Shown here: in pieces, positions 17,356-25,925 of the stretch
Layout of the letters: each line of letters starts with the position of its first letter
How positions within the stretch are numbered: position 1 is the first letter of the stretch
Assembly: GCA_045110675.1 (NCBI GenBank)
Contig: JBGCGJ010000044.1
Span: 29,801-93,800 of the forward strand
DNA length: 64,000 bases
Source of the DNA: JBALVT01 sp045110675
GTDB taxonomy: Bacteria > Pseudomonadota > Gammaproteobacteria > Pseudomonadales > Halieaceae
Direction of reading: 5' to 3'
Position numbers and translations under genes: made by a program
The notes under the pieces: model-generated
What the model was told of the DNA's origin: nothing
The model's database searches: none
What the model saw: only the letters and a program-made list of their open reading frames with translations

Positions 17356-18231
17356 ATGCAAGATTACAAAGATAAGGTTGCAGCCGTTACTGGCGGAGCC
17401 AGCGGCATCGGCCGATCCCTGGTTAAGGAGTTGTTAGCCGCAGGTGCCAAGGTGGTGATTGGAGACGTCGAGCAGTCTGCGCTCGACCGAGTGATAGCCG
17501 AGTTTTCCTCAACAGGTGATATATCGGGCGTGGTCACAGATGTGTCCAGCGCTGAATCAGTCAATGCTTTTGCGGATGCGGTCTATGAAAAACATGGTAC
17601 CTGCCATTTGTTGTTTAACAATGCCGGTGTAGCCGCGCCTTCAGCAAACGTGTGGGAGACCACCGAAAACGATTGGAAATGGGTTCACGGGGTTAACGTG
17701 CTGGGGGTTGTACACGGCATACAGGCATTTGTTCCGCGCATGATTGAATCGGGCGTCGAGGGGCATGTAATCAATACATCCTCTGGTGATGGCGGTGTAT
17801 CGCCATTGCCGTATCAGTCGGTATATGCATCGAGTAAGGCGGCAGTTTCCTGCCTGACCGAATGTCTCTCGGCGCAGTTGCTCACAGAGGGGACCAATCT
17901 CGGGGCTTCTATCTTCTACCCCTCTGGCGGATTATTAGATACCGGTATCTGGACTACAGATCGAAATCGGCCAAAAGATCTGGCTCGTGAAAAACCCTAC
18001 GATCCGGTACCTACGGTGCAGGACTTTCAAAAAGCCGCGGCCGATGCGGGGATGGAATTACCCGTCCAGGATCTGGACGAGCTCGGACGTTATTGCTTGC
18101 AGGGGATCTTGGAAAAACGTTTCGTCATCATGATTGGTTTGGAAGATGCCGAAGCGACTCTGCAGGACAGAGCCTCTCGTATTGGCCGCAGTGAATTGCC
18201 GATTGATTTGGCGAGTGTTCCACAACTGTAG
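17356..18231 (+). CDS. Short-chain dehydrogenase/reductase (SDR)
   Basis: 291 residues. Classical SDR motifs are present in order: the NAD(P)-binding TGGASGIGRS near residue 13, LFNNAGVA near 87, the catalytic Ser in INTSSGDGG near 140, and YASSK with the Tyr and Lys near 154-158. The Asp after the second strand (VIGDVEQS) favours NAD(H). There is an extended C-terminus of about 60 residues. It oxidises or reduces an alcohol/ketone; the substrate is unknown. It stands alone between convergent and divergent lipid-type genes and ends in a strong terminator shared with the P450 gene. Confidence 0.88.
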   Translation: MQDYKDKVAAVTGGASGIGRSLVKELLAAGAKVVIGDVEQSALDRVIAEFSSTGDISGVVTDVSSAESVNAFADAVYEKHGTCHLLFNNAGVAAPSANVWETTENDWKWVHGVNVLGVVHGIQAFVPRMIESGVEGHVINTSSGDGGVSPLPYQSVYASSKAAVSCLTECLSAQLLTEGTNLGASIFYPSGGLLDTGIWTTDRNRPKDLAREKPYDPVPTVQDFQKAAADAGMELPVQDLDELGRYCLQGILEKRFVIMIGLEDAEATLQDRASRIGRSELPIDLASVPQL

Positions 18232-18287
18232 CGATAAAATCTTAGCTGGGAAAATCCAGATGAATAGTGGCTAAAGCGCCAACGACT

Positions 18288-18323
18288 AAAAGCCCGAGAT
18301 CGAAAAATTTCGGGCTTTTTTTT
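18288..18323. terminator. Bidirectional rho-independent terminator
   Basis: A stem AAAGCCCGA / TCGGGCTTT closes a short A/T-rich loop and is followed by eight T on the + strand and by TTTT on the - strand. It lies between the convergent SDR and P450 genes and should serve both. Confidence 0.85.
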
Positions 18324-18328
18324 GCGTT

Positions 18329-19633
18329 TTAGATCGACTTAGGGTGAAGTTTTACCGGTAGAGAAGTGTAGCCGCGCACAAAAACCGATTCATTACGTGT
18401 TTCTTTGCCGACCACTTCCACGCGATCAAAGCGCTTTAGCAATTCTTCCCACAGTATCTGCACTTGTAGCTCCGCCAGCCTATTGCCCATGCAGCGGTGA
18501 ATACCAAAGCCGAAGGAAAGGTGTTTACGCACATTCTCACGTTCGATGTCGAACTCGTCAGGCCGTTCAAAAAAGCTCTCGTCGCGATTTCCGGACACGT
18601 ACCACATAATCACCTTGTCGCCCGCTTTGATGGTCTGACCGCCAAGTTCGGTGTCGACTGTCGCCCGCCTTTTCATATGCGCCAAGGGTGTTTGCCAGCG
18701 AATGGTTTCCGAAATCATACTGGGAAGCAGATCCGGGTTGGCTTTCAATTTGGCGAATTGCTGCGGAAATTTATGCAGAGCCAGCACACTGCCACTCATT
18801 GTATTGCGTGTGGTGTCATTGCCGCCAACGATAAGCAATAGCAAGTTACCCAGGTATTCAGGTGGCGACATATCTTTGGTCGCTTCGCCGTGAATCATCA
18901 TGGAGATAAAATCAAACTTGGGGGGGGCGTTGACGCGCTCATTCCACAGCCGAGTAAAATAGGTGAGACACTCGCCCATAACATCTCTGCGTACTTCCTG
19001 GGTGTTGCCGTTTTCAGGGTCGGGCATTGATGTGGCAAAGTCAGACCACTTGGTGAGTAGGCTTCGATCTTCAAATGGGAAGTCAAACAAGGTGGCCAGC
19101 ATACGAGTGGTCAATTCAATGGAGACTTTCTCGACCCAATCGAATTCCTCTCCCACCGGTAAACTCTCGAGCACCTCGATGGTACGCTCGCGAATCATCG
19201 ATTCAAAGTTTCTAAGGTTCTCGGCACCGACTACTGGATTGACCACTTTGCGTTGTAGATCGTGTTTGGGTCTGTCCATGGCGATAAACATGGGCAGCCG
19301 AAAATCATCTGGCTGGTCGCGAATGTTGATGCTGGGCTCAGAAGAGAATATTTCGTGGGAAGTATCCACCTTCATAATGTCTTCGTAGCGGGTGACGGAC
19401 CAATAGGGTCCAAAGTCACTTTCGGCACAGTAGTGCACCGGTGACTCCTCTCTCAGACGTTTAAACCAAGGCCCGTGTTTGTTGTTAGAAAATAGGTAAG
19501 GGTTGGCGGGGCTGAATTCATCGAGTGGAACAGCATAGGGATCCTGGTCTACCTGTTCTCTGGAAAATATGAAGGTGTTGGGTGCTTCGGCGGTAGTGCC
19601 GCAGCAGGTGTTTGAAGTTAGGGGCTTATTCAT
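18329..19633 (-). CDS. Cytochrome P450, CYP153-like
   Basis: 434 residues from ATG at 19633. The I-helix oxygen site is GGNDTTRNTMSG, the ExxR motif is ETIRW, and the haem loop is FGFGIHRCMGNRLAE. The N-terminal part (SDFGPYWSVTRYEDIMKVD, FIAMDRPKHDLQRK) closely recalls CYP153 alkane/fatty-acid terminal hydroxylases. The open frame extends upstream to 19969, but that part only shadows the acyltransferase gene; ATG at 19633 overlaps that gene's stop by 8 bases and fits the known N-terminus. CYP153 enzymes need a ferredoxin and a reductase, and neither lies next to it. Confidence 0.88.
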   Translation of the reverse strand: MNKPLTSNTCCGTTAEAPNTFIFSREQVDQDPYAVPLDEFSPANPYLFSNNKHGPWFKRLREESPVHYCAESDFGPYWSVTRYEDIMKVDTSHEIFSSEPSINIRDQPDDFRLPMFIAMDRPKHDLQRKVVNPVVGAENLRNFESMIRERTIEVLESLPVGEEFDWVEKVSIELTTRMLATLFDFPFEDRSLLTKWSDFATSMPDPENGNTQEVRRDVMGECLTYFTRLWNERVNAPPKFDFISMMIHGEATKDMSPPEYLGNLLLLIVGGNDTTRNTMSGSVLALHKFPQQFAKLKANPDLLPSMISETIRWQTPLAHMKRRATVDTELGGQTIKAGDKVIMWYVSGNRDESFFERPDEFDIERENVRKHLSFGFGIHRCMGNRLAELQVQILWEELLKRFDRVEVVGKETRNESVFVRGYTSLPVKLHPKSI

Positions 19634-20192
19634 CTTCTTCTCGCAATCGAATGGGGCCAAATTTTTCCGGGAACTTGCCGATTGATTTGGCGTAGAACCC
19701 GCGAAAGTATTCCATGTCGGCGCGTAAATCGCCAGAGGGTACCAGGGGTGGACCAAAACCCGCCCGTTTCTTACCGTAGTCAAGGTAAGAGGGAACAATC
19801 GGCACATCCGCTCCCATGGCAATATGGTAAAACCCCGACTTCCAATATTCCGCGCGAGCTCTGGTACCCTCGGTGGGCACCGCCAAAGCCAGTTCATCAT
19901 GGTCGTCAAATGCGGCTGCCATGTCCTGAACGACATTGCGGTTGCTGTGTCGCACGATGGGAATGCCACCTAAGTTACGCATAACCCAACCAAAAGGTGG
20001 TTTGAACAGGCTGTGCTTTCCGAGCCATCTGATGTTTAGGTCAAATACTGCCCCAAATGCGATCAGATAGAGGAAGTCCCAGTTTGAGGTGTGCGGTACA
20101 GCGATCAAGACGAAGCGGGCGGCTTCGGGTTTCTCTCCCTCGGTCTCCCAACCATTGATTCGCAAAAAGCAGCGCGCAATCCATTTTTTCAT
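19626..20192 (-). CDS. PlsC-type 1-acylglycerol-3-phosphate acyltransferase family protein
   Basis: 188 residues with the PlsC acyltransferase blocks: the catalytic HTSNWD (HX4D, about 34-39), LGGIPIVRHSNRN, the substrate site VPTEGTRARA and later ADVPIVPSYLDYG. The N-terminus is short and has no clear membrane anchor. Such small PlsC-like proteins transfer acyl groups to lysophospholipids or other alcohols. The stop overlaps the start of the P450 gene by 8 bases, implying coupled expression and a link to lipid chemistry. Confidence 0.83.
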   Translation of the reverse strand: MKKWIARCFLRINGWETEGEKPEAARFVLIAVPHTSNWDFLYLIAFGAVFDLNIRWLGKHSLFKPPFGWVMRNLGGIPIVRHSNRNVVQDMAAAFDDHDELALAVPTEGTRARAEYWKSGFYHIAMGADVPIVPSYLDYGKKRAGFGPPLVPSGDLRADMEYFRGFYAKSIGKFPEKFGPIRLREEDE

Positions 20193-20274
20193 AATTTAAG
20201 TGGTGGGGTCGGCCGGGGATTATGGGGATTTGAGTAGACTATCACGAGCTACACATGGAAAGGCAACGGCATTG

Positions 20275-21900
20275 CTATGGCGCCAGGAACGGACCGTCGA
20301 CACACAATCTTCTACCGTCTGGCGTAGTGCAGGCACCGCAGATACCGACTCCACATTTTGTTAGGTAATCGATGGCACTGCGTATCTGGTCCTCTCGAAC
20401 GAACTCTCGCTCTACCGCAATGGCAGCATGTACCATTGGCTCTGGCCCGCAATTGTAGAACACAAGCGTGTCTCTCTCTTCTTGCGAAAGGCTCTCCAGA
20501 CGAGTCCGTAGCATTTCGGTTACAAAACCCTGATAGCCTTCGCTGCCGTCATCGGTTGCCACATGTACATCGGCGATTTCCCGGCACTCATCCAAGAAAT
20601 ACAGGCGCTCGGCGGTTCTGGCGCCGGCGAAAATTTCAGCGTTGCCAAAATCTCGTGCCAATTGATACACCGCCGCCAAGCCGGTACCACCGGCTACAGC
20701 CATTATCTTCGCACCTTCGCCGGGAGCTGCGGCGATGCCATGTGGGCCGCGAACATAGGCCTCTGTGCCTTCTGGTAAATCCATTAGTGCGTGGGTGAAT
20801 TGCCCCACGTCTATAACGACGAGCGAAAACGGGTCATCGGTGAGGGCTGAGAAAGGTTTTTCTCCCAGACCGGGTATCCACAAGAAAATAAACTCGCCCG
20901 CCTGGATGTTCAGCTTGCGATCAAAGGTGAGAATGGTGATGTCATCGCAAACCCGTTTGTTTTCTACCAGAGTGACCGGGCTGAAAGACATATCGATGTC
21001 ATAGCGAATGTGAGACTCGGCTTTATTGGAACCGAAATCCAGGTCAGCTGATAGAACATTAAAATAGTCGGCGATCTCATCCGTGGTGAGGCCGGTAAGC
21101 GACGATCCCACACCGATAATAGCTGCCCCGGCATCGACAAATGCCCTGACATCGTCTGCACTGCTAACACCGCCACAGCCGATTATGGGACGGTCGGTTA
21201 CCGCGGCGATTTCTCGTACGCACTTCAACGCTATGGGGAGTACACCCTTGCCCGAAAGGCCTCCAGCACCGTTGCTTAACACCGGATGACCGTGGGCCGA
21301 GGTGTATCCGGGCCCAACAGTGTTAATAGCGCAGAGGGCATCTGCTCCACCGGCAACCGCAGCGGTGGCTATTTCGCCAATATCCGGGGTATTGGGTGTG
21401 AGTTTGGGGATAACGGGAATATCGACGACGGCTTTAACCGCGGCGGTTACCTCGCGCACTAGTGCGGGGTCTTGGCCCATGGCCATGCCGTAACCTTTAG
21501 CGTGAGGGCAGGACAGATTTAACTCAAGGCCATCGGAAACCGGTGCCATAATCTTGGCGACTTCAACAAATTCTTCTACGGATCCACCGAAAATCGAAGT
21601 GAGCAGGAAGCGATCGGCTGGAACCTTCAATTGGGCCATAATCCTCGCCGACTCGCTTGCCCCGGGATTGGTCAACCCTACTGCGTTAACAAAGCAACCT
21701 GGGGCGTACTGACTGAATACCGGCTCGCGGTTGCCCAGCTTGGGGTCTGGGCCAATACTCTTGGTGGTGACCACTCCAACCTGCGGCATGTTGTCGAAGA
21801 TATACTGAATAATGGGGACAGCGGTGGTAACAATGCCAGAGGGGATGGTGAAAGGGCCGGACAGGGTTTTGCCGAAAAATGCTTTAGTGGGGATAGTCAA
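20275..21900 (-). CDS. Fused dihydroorotate dehydrogenase (PyrD class 1B-like) and PyrK-like electron transfer protein
   Basis: 541 residues. Residues 1-300 are a class 1 dihydroorotate dehydrogenase-like FMN barrel: LELNLSCPHAKGYGMAMGQD with the catalytic-position Cys131, ALCAINTVGPGYTS, IIGCGGVSSADDVRAFVDAG. Residues about 310-541 are a PyrK-like ferredoxin-reductase domain with the flavin motif EKPFSAL, the NAD-type loop MAVAGGTGLAAVYQLA and a C-terminal [2Fe-2S] site Cys516/521/524/533. In class 1B enzymes these are separate PyrD and PyrK subunits. Gammaproteobacteria normally make pyrimidines with class 2 PyrD, so this may be a paralogue with another substrate. The start is TTG with a weak ribosome site. 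Confidence 0.85.
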   Translation of the reverse strand: MTIPTKAFFGKTLSGPFTIPSGIVTTAVPIIQYIFDNMPQVGVVTTKSIGPDPKLGNREPVFSQYAPGCFVNAVGLTNPGASESARIMAQLKVPADRFLLTSIFGGSVEEFVEVAKIMAPVSDGLELNLSCPHAKGYGMAMGQDPALVREVTAAVKAVVDIPVIPKLTPNTPDIGEIATAAVAGGADALCAINTVGPGYTSAHGHPVLSNGAGGLSGKGVLPIALKCVREIAAVTDRPIIGCGGVSSADDVRAFVDAGAAIIGVGSSLTGLTTDEIADYFNVLSADLDFGSNKAESHIRYDIDMSFSPVTLVENKRVCDDITILTFDRKLNIQAGEFIFLWIPGLGEKPFSALTDDPFSLVVIDVGQFTHALMDLPEGTEAYVRGPHGIAAAPGEGAKIMAVAGGTGLAAVYQLARDFGNAEIFAGARTAERLYFLDECREIADVHVATDDGSEGYQGFVTEMLRTRLESLSQEERDTLVFYNCGPEPMVHAAIAVEREFVREDQIRSAIDYLTKCGVGICGACTTPDGRRLCVDGPFLAP

Positions 21901-21979
21901 GATGGGCGCTCGAAAGTCTCGTTATCGGGGATTTTAGGTGGCGCAAGTATACTGGCTTGTGCCTCTATAGTCTAAGAGA

Positions 21980-23260
21980 CTAGCGCTGGGGATGGTGTTC
22001 TTGGTTGCCTTGAGAATAAGCCAGGGCGACCTCTTCGGCGATAATCTGAATCCCACGCTCTACGACATCGGCCTTTTGCGCGTAGGAGACCCGAATACAC
22101 TCCCGTTGATGGGTCCAGTTCGCGTCCATACCAATGAAGAAGTTGTGGCCGGGCACGATGAGTACACCTCGCTTCTTGAGTCGTTCATAAAGAACCTGGC
22201 TGCTGATAGGCAGTCCTTCAAACCACAGCCACAGGAATATTGCGCCCTCAGGTTTGTGAATGTGGAAGGGCAGGTCACCCAGTTTGTCGCAAAACCAGTT
22301 GAGGGTTTGTTCGGAGCGTTGTCGATAAAAGGGTGTCACGTAATCCCTGGTAAGTGACAGTATTTCGCCGGTCCTGAACAGCTCTTTCGCCAAGGTGGGC
22401 CCCAGGTTCCCGCAGGCCAGGTTTACAATCGTGTTGACCTTGGTATAGGCCTGAATAATTTCCTCCCGCGCCACTATAATGCCAGTTCGGACGCCCGGAA
22501 GACCAAGCTTGGAGAGGCTTAGCGCAAGAATGGTGTTGCTGTTCCAATGTGGACGAGCGTCATTGAACAATATGTTGGGAAAGGGGAGGCCATAAGCTCC
22601 ATCGATAATCAATGGGATATCCATCTCCTGGGCTATCGCATCGAGGTGCTCAATCTCCTCATCAGTGAGCACGTTTCCCGTAGGATTAGTGGGCCGAGAG
22701 ACACAAAGCGCGGCAGTATGTTCGTCCACCGTCAATTGGGAAAAATCCACGTGGTATTTAAAAAGATGGTTGTCCAATAACTCGATGCTGGGGCGAGTTG
22801 CGCTGAAGAAATTCTCGCTTAGGCCAATATCGCGATAGCCAATATATTCGGGCGCAAGCGGCAAATGTATCGAGCGGACGGAGGAATCAGGCATAACACC
22901 GGCGAACATATTGTAAAGTACGAAGAAGGCAGATTGGCTGCCGTTGGAAACCGCGATGTTCTCACCTGACAATGACCAGCCAAACTGCTTGCGCAGAAAA
23001 GACGCGATTTGTTCGCGGAAGTCTTTGTCTCCTTGTGGAGACTGATAGATACCGAACAGGCTGTGGCGCTGCGCTGGGTCCGCCATGACCTGCTCAAGCC
23101 GTTGTTGGAATATTGCCTCGACTTCCGGTAATCGACCCGGATTGCCGCCTCCCATAAAGATCATATTGGGATTTTCGTTAAGCGCAGAGCCCAGATCGTC
23201 CATGAGCTCCACGATTCCTGATTCTTGGGAGAACTTTGTGCCGAAGGTGGAGAGTTTCAA
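21980..23260 (-). CDS. avtA: Valine-pyruvate aminotransferase
   Basis: 426 residues; matches E. coli AvtA along its whole length from memory. Shared landmarks are MGGGNPGRLPE, SNGSQSAFFVLYNMFAG, LAPEYIGYRDIGL, CVSRPTNPTGNVLTDEE, SLSKLGLPGVRTGI with the PLP lysine, and HKPEGAIFLWLWFEGLPI. The class I/II PLP enzyme makes valine or alanine by transamination. The start is TTG at 23260, where the MKLSTFGTKFS start matches the E. coli protein. There are 79 bases to the pyrD-pyrK fusion gene downstream on the same strand. Confidence 0.93.
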   Translation of the reverse strand: MKLSTFGTKFSQESGIVELMDDLGSALNENPNMIFMGGGNPGRLPEVEAIFQQRLEQVMADPAQRHSLFGIYQSPQGDKDFREQIASFLRKQFGWSLSGENIAVSNGSQSAFFVLYNMFAGVMPDSSVRSIHLPLAPEYIGYRDIGLSENFFSATRPSIELLDNHLFKYHVDFSQLTVDEHTAALCVSRPTNPTGNVLTDEEIEHLDAIAQEMDIPLIIDGAYGLPFPNILFNDARPHWNSNTILALSLSKLGLPGVRTGIIVAREEIIQAYTKVNTIVNLACGNLGPTLAKELFRTGEILSLTRDYVTPFYRQRSEQTLNWFCDKLGDLPFHIHKPEGAIFLWLWFEGLPISSQVLYERLKKRGVLIVPGHNFFIGMDANWTHQRECIRVSYAQKADVVERGIQIIAEEVALAYSQGNQEHHPQR

Positions 23261-23605
23261 AGCGGAGTCTCTGTTGTGGAGTTCTAATTTGCTGGTAATC
23301 AGTCTAGTACATGAACGATCTCAGGTGCAGGGAGCCACAAAAATATTCGTGTTTGCTGAGTGGCTAGCAGTTGTTTGTTGTCGAGTAGTTTTAAAGTGAT
23401 AAATCCAAGCTGTTCTGAAGCTCGTGTGACACAAGTCTGGTAAAGCGCGCTGACAGTTAGTTTGCTGCCCTTGGTGGCTTATTTACCAGTGTTTGTGGGA
23501 CTATTGGCAGTAGGAGTGTGAGGTGAGAGGCTTTATCTTGGAATAGGAGCCTGTGAACCATTCTTTATAAAATTTGTTCGGTTGTTTTTAACTATCGGTG
23601 TAAAA
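23261..23605. other. 345-base intergenic region between divergent genes
   Basis: Separates avtA (- strand) from the DUF2059 gene (+ strand) and must hold both promoters. A TATAAA stretch near 23565 could be a -10 element for the DUF2059 gene, but no convincing -35 box is spaced from it. I see no RNA gene, repeat or long open frame here. Confidence 0.4.
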
Positions 23606-24073
23606 ATGAAACTAGTTAATATTTGCCTCTTGATCGCATCACTGTGCTTCTCTTCAATTTCTTTAGCTGATCCCCAGGCTGAGAAAGAAGCGGAAAAGCT
23701 GTTAAACGTGATCGGAATGGAACAGTCACTTGTGCAATCTATGGCTCTGATGCTCGATCTTCAGCTGCAACAAAATCCTGCCTTAGGGCCGTATAAGCAA
23801 GTCATGGAAGAGTTCTTCAGTAAGCATATGAGCTATGAGAGCTTAAAGTCTGACATGGTAAAAATTTACTCAGAGGCGTTTACTGCTTCCGAACTGAGTG
23901 AAATTAATGATTTTTATTCAACCAAGGTGGGCAGGAAAACGATTGAGTCGATGCCTGCTCTTATGGCACAAGGCGCCCAGATTGGTGCCGCTCGTGTTCA
24001 GGAGAACATAGGTGAGCTTCAAGCCATGATTGAGGCGGAGTCAGAGCGCCTACAAAAGTTACAGCAGGAATAG
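23606..24073 (+). CDS. DUF2059 domain-containing exported protein
   Basis: 155 residues from the ATG at 23606. The first 22 residues form a signal peptide (MKLVNICLLIASLCFSSISL, then ADP), so the protein is periplasmic. The rest is helical, with MVKIYSEAFTASELSEINDF and YSTKVGRKTIESMPALMAQG, the DUF2059 pattern. No enzymatic function is known for this family. It is followed 48 bases later by a GST gene. Confidence 0.82.
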   Translation: MKLVNICLLIASLCFSSISLADPQAEKEAEKLLNVIGMEQSLVQSMALMLDLQLQQNPALGPYKQVMEEFFSKHMSYESLKSDMVKIYSEAFTASELSEINDFYSTKVGRKTIESMPALMAQGAQIGAARVQENIGELQAMIEAESERLQKLQQE

Positions 24074-24121
24074 ATTTCTAACGGCGCTGAACTTGGTCTT
24101 TTACAGGAGGAATTGATCTGC

Positions 24122-24760
24122 ATGAACCGAGTAGCTTGGGGTTATGGTACGCCCCGAACAGTTCGTCCACTGTGGGCCATGATCGAGCTGGGACTGGCTT
24201 ACGATCACAAAAAAATATTGCCGCGCGGCGAGGGAATGGAAGACCCGGCTTTTCGCGCGCTCTCCGGCAGGCATAAAATACCGTTTTATCAGGACGACCG
24301 TATCACGATGGGCGAGAGTGCGGCGATCGTGAGCTATCTTGCCGATCGGTACGGCAATGAAGCGTTGTCCATGCCAGCAGCCGGTACGAAGGAACGCGCC
24401 ATTCTCCAGGATTATACGATGTTTGTCATGACTGAGATCGATGCGCGATTGTACAGCGTCCGCTTGCATGATGAGCCTCCCGGCGGGCTCTCCTCGGTCT
24501 ATGGCTCGGCACCAGCGGCCGTCGATGCAGCGAAGCAGTATGCAGCCAGGGGCCTGCGCGAGGCTGCGCGATGGTTTAAGGACGATCAACACTTTGCCAT
24601 GGGAGATCGTTTTGGCTCCGTGGATATCCTACTTGTCTCATGCCTCGACTGGGCGTTGTTTTACGGGTTGGAATTACCTGCGCCGCTGGAAATTTACAGG
24701 AACCGATTAGCATTGCGACCTGGTTATCTCCAGGCGATGGCAGAGAACAAACCTTCCTAG
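24122..24760 (+). CDS. Glutathione S-transferase family protein
   Basis: 212 residues. The N-terminal thioredoxin-like domain (YGTPRTVRPLWAMIELGLAY, then HKIPFYQDDRITMGESAAIV with the glutathione-binding Glu-Ser) is followed by an all-helical C-terminal domain with FAMGDRFGSVDILLVSC, the N-capping/Asp motif of GSTs. The AGGAGG ribosome site is 2 bases from a TTG at 24113 but 11 bases from ATG 24122, so I choose the ATG. Cytoplasmic; role in detoxification or in ring/lipid catabolism cannot be decided. Confidence 0.85.
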   Translation: MNRVAWGYGTPRTVRPLWAMIELGLAYDHKKILPRGEGMEDPAFRALSGRHKIPFYQDDRITMGESAAIVSYLADRYGNEALSMPAAGTKERAILQDYTMFVMTEIDARLYSVRLHDEPPGGLSSVYGSAPAAVDAAKQYAARGLREAARWFKDDQHFAMGDRFGSVDILLVSCLDWALFYGLELPAPLEIYRNRLALRPGYLQAMAENKPS

Positions 24761-24817
24761 GCAAATAGGCTTATTCTGCTTTGATAACTTTTGGTACTAG
24801 GCATACAGGACCAGTTG

Positions 24818-25411
24818 ATGAGTGACCCGATCGAATTGTTCAAAAGTAATTGGGATAAAGCGAAGTCGCTTGAAGATGCGAATGCCAATTACTGTACTCT
24901 TGCGACTGTGTCTGAAGAGGGCCAGGTCTCAACTCGGACTTTGGTGTTGAGAGAGGTCACTGATGATTCGTTCGTGATTTTCGTGAACAATACGTCTCCT
25001 AAATGGCAGCAACTTCATTATTCCGAGAAGTTAGAGCTGTTGGTATTCTGGCCTAGCATGATGCAGCAGTACCGAATTCGTGGAAGCATAGCATTGGTTC
25101 CAAAGGATGAAATGCGCCGACATTGGTCGAGAAAACCCTATGATTCAAAGATAATCGATCATTACTATACAGACTATCACCCTCAATCTAGCCAGCTTGA
25201 TAGCAGAGAAACACTGCTGAATGGAATAGACAAGCTCAAGATTGCGTACTCGAGGGAGGACGATGTTCCGTTTCCAGAAAATGCGGAAGGAATCGCGATT
25301 AAAGCTGATCATATTGAAACTTGGCAAGGTTCAGTTACAGATCGTATACATGAGAGGCACTTGTACACCTTGGGACAGGGTCAATGGGCCTGTAGCATGC
25401 TAGTTCCATGA
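24818..25411 (+). CDS. Pyridoxamine 5'-phosphate oxidase family protein
   Basis: 197 residues from the ATG at 24818. The split-barrel FMN-binding fold is indicated by YCTLATVSEEGQVSTRTLVL, FVNNTSPKWQQLHYSEKLEL and VFWPSMMQQYRIRGSIALVP, as in PdxH. The C-terminal PdxH signature is degenerate: it has DRIHERHLYTLGQGQWACSM instead of the usual RLHDR...W pattern, so it may be a PdxH relative rather than the vitamin B6 enzyme. It lies 34 bases before a Dabb-domain gene. Confidence 0.8.
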   Translation: MSDPIELFKSNWDKAKSLEDANANYCTLATVSEEGQVSTRTLVLREVTDDSFVIFVNNTSPKWQQLHYSEKLELLVFWPSMMQQYRIRGSIALVPKDEMRRHWSRKPYDSKIIDHYYTDYHPQSSQLDSRETLLNGIDKLKIAYSREDDVPFPENAEGIAIKADHIETWQGSVTDRIHERHLYTLGQGQWACSMLVP

Positions 25412-25445
25412 GTAGACCGGCTGGGACAATATTTGAGGGGGTCCT

Positions 25446-25757
25446 TTGATTCGGCATATCCTGGTGATCCAGTTCAAACCGGAGGCTAGCGATTCTTCGA
25501 TTGAGCAGGTAAAAGAGGCTTTTTTGGCAGTTCCAACAAAAATAGCTGGTGTTGAGTCGGTGGAGTGGGGTGTGAACAATAGCCCCGAAAACCTGAATCG
25601 AAATTTTACTCATTGTGTTTTAATGACTTTTGCGGATGAGGAAGCCCGTCAGCACTACTTACCTCATCCGGAGCACGAAGCCTTGAAAGAGAAGTTTCTC
25701 CCAGTACTAAATAGTATTGTTGTTCTTGACTACGAAGTGTTGATGCCTACTCATTGA
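25446..25757 (+). CDS. Dabb (stress-responsive alpha/beta barrel) domain protein
   Basis: 103 residues beginning at TTG 25446, 7 bases after a GAGGGGG ribosome site. The sequence IRHILVIQFKPEASDSSIEQ, the central NFTHCVLMTFADEEARQHYL and YLPHPEHEALKEKF match the small Dabb fold, a ferredoxin-like dimeric barrel. Family members include stress proteins and some ring-cleaving or cyclising enzymes; no active site can be assigned here. Probably co-transcribed with the preceding PNPOx gene. Confidence 0.82.
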   Translation: MIRHILVIQFKPEASDSSIEQVKEAFLAVPTKIAGVESVEWGVNNSPENLNRNFTHCVLMTFADEEARQHYLPHPEHEALKEKFLPVLNSIVVLDYEVLMPTH

Positions 25758-25792
25758 TAATATGGTTATTCAGAGTAGAGAAAGGATTTAAA

Positions 25793-25876
25793 ATATTTAG
25801 ATTTGTTACTGTGGTGTCATGTGTTTTGTTTAGTCCGGCTTTCGCGACCGATTTTATTTCGCTTAGCTATGGTTAG
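25793..25876 (+). other. Possible remnant or mini-gene with a signal-peptide-like sequence
   Basis: A 27-codon frame reads KIFRFVTVVSCVLFSPAFA then TDFISLSYG and a stop, exactly the form of a signal peptide with an AxA cleavage site. It has AAAGGA upstream but no ATG, GTG or TTG at the right place (the codon there is ATA). It may be the decayed 5' end of a secreted-protein gene. Weakly supported. Confidence 0.2.
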
Positions 25877-25925
25877 AATCCAGGCATTTATTCAAGAGTG
25901 ACTGGCTATTGTTGACGGAGATTTA

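Noticed and set aside
19634..19969. Upstream extension of the P450 reading frame by 112 codons
   Set aside because: It lies wholly over the acyltransferase gene, has no P450-like sequence, and a good ATG exists at 19633.
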